Assembly (NCBI GenBank): GCA_029820875.1
Contig: JALGUK010000133.1
Coordinates: forward strand, 1 to 8,873
Length of the DNA: 8,873 nucleotides
Reading direction: 5' to 3'
Source of the DNA: Candidatus Zipacnadia bacterium
GTDB taxonomy: Bacteria; Armatimonadota; UBA5377; JALGUK01
This document shows, piece after piece, positions 6,898-8,873 of this stretch. The notes below the pieces were generated by a model. It had not been told where the DNA came from and did no database searches. It saw only the letters and a program-made list of their open reading frames with translations. Every line of letters starts with the position of its first letter. The first letter of the stretch is position 1. Made by a program: the position numbers and the translations under genes.

Positions 6898-7863
6898 TCA
6901 TGTGCCGGTCGGCGCTGCCACGGGAGCCGGAGGCGCCGCTGGAGCCGGTGGCGGACTCGGTGGCGTGCCTTCTGCACCACCGCCGCTTTCCTGTCCAGCA
7001 GTTGCCGGAGGTGCCGGTGCAGGTGGGGTGGGAGCCTCCGGAGTGGGTGTCGTTGTGGCGCCGGCGGCAGGCTTCTCAGCCTCCGGGGCGCCACCCTCTG
7101 TGGTTTCGACCGCCGGCTTGGGTGCCGGTGCAGGGGCGCGTTTCGGAACCAGCCCCTGGAGAATTTCCTGCATAAAGGCAAGCTCTGCCTGAGCGACCTT
7201 GTATGCACCCCGCTGGGTTGCTTCGCGGGTGTTGGCGATACTGGCCGTCACCTTGTCGAGCTTGACTATCGGGTCCTTGTCCGGTTCCGATGCTGTTCGC
7301 AGCTTGGCTATGAGGGCTTCGACAGCGGTCTTGCAACCGGCCGGGTCGCCGGAGTCCACTTTCTTCTTCGCGGTCGTGATCTCCGAGAGAACCTCCGGCT
7401 GCATTTGCGCCGGGCGCCCCGTGAGGAGAGCGTACTGGGCCCTCTGCAACTCGCGCGATGCCCCGGCCATGTCGCCGTCGGCCAGGAAAAGTTTCGTCCG
7501 TTGTAAGTATTGGAGAATCTGCCTGGCCGGCACCTCCGCCTTCATGCACTCAACAACCTCGCTGAGTTGGGCGAGGACGCTGTCGGCTTTGTCGGCCTGG
7601 TTATCCGCAATCAGACGACTCGCCTCGGCTCGCAGCGCCTCCGCGACCTGTGCATCCACTTCGATGGGCGCCGGCCCCACATCCTCGGCGACCGGCAATA
7701 CAGGTTCAGGTTCTTTCGCTGGGGGTGGTGCAGGGGCTGGAGCCGGTACTGGCAATGGTTGCTGATACGTCGGCAGTTGCGGAGGTGTGGGTTCAACCCT
7801 CTGGCAACCACTTGCCGTAATAACCAAGAGCGCGACGGCGATCAGGCATAGTGTGACTCTCAT
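6898..7863 (-). CDS. Putative lipoprotein with helical repeats and a Pro/Ala-rich tail
   Basis: I do not recognise a named family. The 321-residue product starts with a short charged region and a hydrophobic stretch ending ITASGC. This is a lipoprotein signal peptide with C20 as the lipidated cysteine; A rather than L at -3 makes it slightly atypical. Residues 23-66 are a Pro-rich spacer. Residues 69-237 are helical and contain four similar units spaced about 42-47 residues apart, starting near 85, 128, 170 and 217. Each has a turn such as ADGD or DSGD, an Ala, and then an amphipathic helix, which resembles TPR-like or YfdX-like folds. Residues 241-321 are low-complexity Pro/Ala/Gly/Thr, probably disordered and perhaps crossing the cell wall. 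The ATG at 7861-7863 has AAGGTG 9 bases upstream. It is divergent from the SPOR gene, suggesting an envelope role, which is inference. Confidence 0.75.
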   Translation of the reverse strand: MRVTLCLIAVALLVITASGCQRVEPTPPQLPTYQQPLPVPAPAPAPPPAKEPEPVLPVAEDVGPAPIEVDAQVAEALRAEASRLIADNQADKADSVLAQLSEVVECMKAEVPARQILQYLQRTKLFLADGDMAGASRELQRAQYALLTGRPAQMQPEVLSEITTAKKKVDSGDPAGCKTAVEALIAKLRTASEPDKDPIVKLDKVTASIANTREATQRGAYKVAQAELAFMQEILQGLVPKRAPAPAPKPAVETTEGGAPEAEKPAAGATTTPTPEAPTPPAPAPPATAGQESGGGAEGTPPSPPPAPAAPPAPVAAPTGT

Positions 7864-7925
7864 ATTCGCTCACACCTTGTCGGCAAGGAATCCATGCATC
7901 GCGCTTTCGACTCGGACTCGGGCGG

Positions 7926-8064
7926 CATACGCAACCCGCAGCAGAAGCTACCTGTCAGGACTTGTCTCCGAGCCTCAGGCCGCCTCTTGCAGGCGTATGG
8001 GCGACCGTAACGGTCAAAGACAATACCACAATCGCGCACAACCCTGGACGCTGGTGGTGCGCAA
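7926..8064 (-). promoter_or_regulatory. Structured 5' leader of the lipoprotein gene, class unknown
   Basis: By eye, the minus-strand transcript from about 8072 can form three stems. An 8-bp stem with one G-U pairs GTGCGCAA/TCGCGCAC (8057-8064 with 8032-8039). A small GACCG/CGGTC hairpin lies at 8003-8015. A 7-bp closing stem, CATACGC with GCGTATG (7993-7999 and 7926-7932), encloses about 60 nt that include a GCCT/AGGC hairpin. I recognise no known riboswitch. Support is weaker than for the rpoZ leader. Confidence 0.3.
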
Positions 8065-8078
8065 TCTACACGGCGCGC

Positions 8079-8107
8079 ATTATACACGAATCATATTCAA
8101 ATTGCAA
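8079..8107 (-). promoter_or_regulatory. Sigma70-type promoter for the lipoprotein gene
   Basis: On the minus strand, TTGCAA (8102-8107, four of six consensus bases) is followed after 17 bases by a perfect TATAAT (8079-8084). Transcription would start near 8072, giving a leader of about 208 nt. Confidence 0.65.
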
Positions 8108-8119
8108 GCGAGCCGACGC

Positions 8120-8148
8120 TTGACAGGGGAGCAGTACACGGATAAAAT
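8120..8148 (+). promoter_or_regulatory. Sigma70-type promoter for the SPOR-domain gene
   Basis: Perfect TTGACA (8120-8125), a 17-base spacer and TAAAAT (8143-8148, one mismatch). Transcription would start near 8155, about 37 bases before the ATG. This is one of the strongest promoter matches in the window. Confidence 0.8.
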
Positions 8149-8191
8149 GCCTGACGTGTCGGTGAGCGAAGCTCAGGTGGAGGGGACAATA

Positions 8192-8854
8192 ATGCATGAT
8201 GGCCGCGGTAGAGGCATGGATTCCTGGCGGGCGGTAGCGGCCTTTTGGGTCGTAGTGCTTACTTTGTGCCTGGCTGTTGGTGCCGGTTCCTTTTTCGCGG
8301 GGCGGGCCCTCCTCGGGCCTCGCCTCGAGGAACAGGCCTCACCTGTGGCATCGCCCTGGTCTACGGAACCTGATGGATGGTTTGAGGGCAGCGTGAATCC
8401 GCTGCCTCAGAAAGATACAAAACCTGCAAAACCGGCAGACACCAGCGACATCGTGGTAAAGGTCGAGCCGCTGGATGTTCAGAAGCCGGATGCCAGCGAG
8501 AACACGACACCGGAAGTTGCCTCCGAACCCCCTTCACAAACCGTTGCGAGTGGCTCGGTAGCGGATGAGGCCGCCCCAACAGGCGAAAGTAGCAGCTCTG
8601 AGCAGCCTGAGGCAGAGGAGGGGACAGGTCAGTTCGAAGTGCGGGTAGGCACATTCGCTGAGGAGAAAAACTCGCGGCGTATAGTTGCAGAATTGACCGC
8701 CGAAGGGTACAATCCGTATGTGACGAAGTTTGATAAGGATGGTATCACGCTCTACCGCGTCAGCGCGGGACGGTTTCAGAGTCGTGACCGGGCCCGGCAA
8801 GTGCAAGAGAGGCTGGTGCAGGCCGGGCATCCGGCGTATATCAGCAGTCAGTGA
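8192..8854 (+). CDS. Membrane-anchored SPOR-domain protein
   Basis: A 220-residue bitopic protein, the only plus-strand gene. Residues 1-13 are polar and basic. Residues 14-36 form one hydrophobic membrane segment (AVAAFWVVVLTLCLAVGAG core). Residues 43-143 are a Pro/Ser/Glu-rich, probably disordered linker. Residues 144-220 are a SPOR domain: QFEVRVGTF as first strand, a helix with A-E-L-x-x-x-G-Y, then Y-R-V-S-A-G-R-F and a second helix ending Q-A-G-H-P-A-Y. SPOR domains bind peptidoglycan strands stripped of stem peptides and bring proteins such as FtsN or DedD to division sites. The layout is FtsN-like, but I cannot name it as ftsN. The N-terminus faces the cytoplasm, with linker and SPOR outside. 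GGAGG sits 8 bases before the ATG at 8192. The frame is open further upstream, but that part crosses the promoter region and is not coding. Confidence 0.85.
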   Translation: MHDGRGRGMDSWRAVAAFWVVVLTLCLAVGAGSFFAGRALLGPRLEEQASPVASPWSTEPDGWFEGSVNPLPQKDTKPAKPADTSDIVVKVEPLDVQKPDASENTTPEVASEPPSQTVASGSVADEAAPTGESSSSEQPEAEEGTGQFEVRVGTFAEEKNSRRIVAELTAEGYNPYVTKFDKDGITLYRVSAGRFQSRDRARQVQERLVQAGHPAYISSQ

Positions 8855-8873
8855 CGCCATCAGGCCGCTCTTG

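Larger units (their letters stand above)
7864..8191. promoter_or_regulatory. Divergent control region between the lipoprotein and SPOR genes
   Basis: This 328-base stretch holds no convincing gene. It carries two back-to-back sigma70-type promoters (8079-8107 minus, 8120-8148 plus) whose -35 boxes are 12 bases apart. On the minus side there is a leader of about 208 nt rich in inverted repeats; on the plus side there is a short leader of about 37 nt. Confidence 0.7.

Noticed and set aside
6898..7140. Repetitive GCC/CCG-rich DNA at the 3' end of the lipoprotein gene as a possible repeat array.
   Set aside because: The repetition follows from codons for a Pro/Ala-rich protein tail; there are no regular repeat units with spacers.
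6732..7208. Extension of the dnaE frame upstream to 7208, giving 1309 residues.
   Set aside because: The extra 159 residues are Arg/Pro-rich, overlap the 3' part of the lipoprotein gene in another frame, and precede a normal DnaE N-terminus with its own ribosome binding site.
7860..8087. Minus-strand frame of 75 codons in the lipoprotein leader.
   Set aside because: It would start inside the -10 region of the promoter, has no ribosome binding site and looks like random sequence.
7787..8191. Upstream extension of the SPOR frame to 7787.
   Set aside because: It would cross the divergent promoters and overlap the start of the lipoprotein gene. The ATG at 8192 has a strong ribosome binding site and a sensible membrane-protein N-terminus.

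Overview
The window is a compact, fairly GC-rich bacterial chromosomal segment of housekeeping genes. I see no mobile element, CRISPR array, tRNA or rRNA in it. A lipoprotein with a lipobox and an inner-membrane-anchored SPOR (peptidoglycan-binding) protein point to an envelope with a worked peptidoglycan layer, probably diderm. The TrpB2-type tryptophan synthase beta chain, the DnaE with a complete PHP metal site and the form of the omega subunit fit a deep-branching phylum such as Armatimonadota or a neighbour. This assignment is an impression, not a demonstrated placement.

Layout, left to right. All genes are on the minus strand except the last. (1) Positions 1-1547 hold a probable operon read right to left: rpoZ (RNA polymerase omega), dnaJ (Hsp40 co-chaperone) and the first 27 codons of prmA (ribosomal protein L11 methyltransferase), which runs off the left edge. 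Gaps are short (41 and 24 bases) and each gene has a ribosome binding site. (2) Positions 1548-1850 are an unusually organised intergenic stretch. It holds a 13-bp hairpin just after trpB, then a near-consensus sigma70-type promoter, then a leader of about 200 nt that folds on paper into a closed 110-nt nested stem plus two further hairpins before rpoZ. (3) Positions 1851-3206 hold a stand-alone trpB2. (4) Positions 3279-6731 hold dnaE, the replicative DNA polymerase III alpha subunit (1150 aa). (5) Positions 6898-7863 hold a Pro/Ala-rich lipoprotein with four helical repeats. (6) Positions 7864-8191 hold a divergent control region with back-to-back promoters and a second long structured leader. 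(7) Positions 8192-8854 hold a single-pass membrane protein with a C-terminal SPOR domain, on the plus strand.

Functionally, the left operon joins transcription (omega), protein folding (DnaJ) and ribosome modification (PrmA). The middle supplies replication (DnaE) and tryptophan synthesis or indole salvage (TrpB2). The right side is cell-envelope related: the lipoprotein and the SPOR protein share a divergent promoter region and may be co-controlled. The most interesting unexplained signals are the two structured leaders, above all the one upstream of rpoZ.
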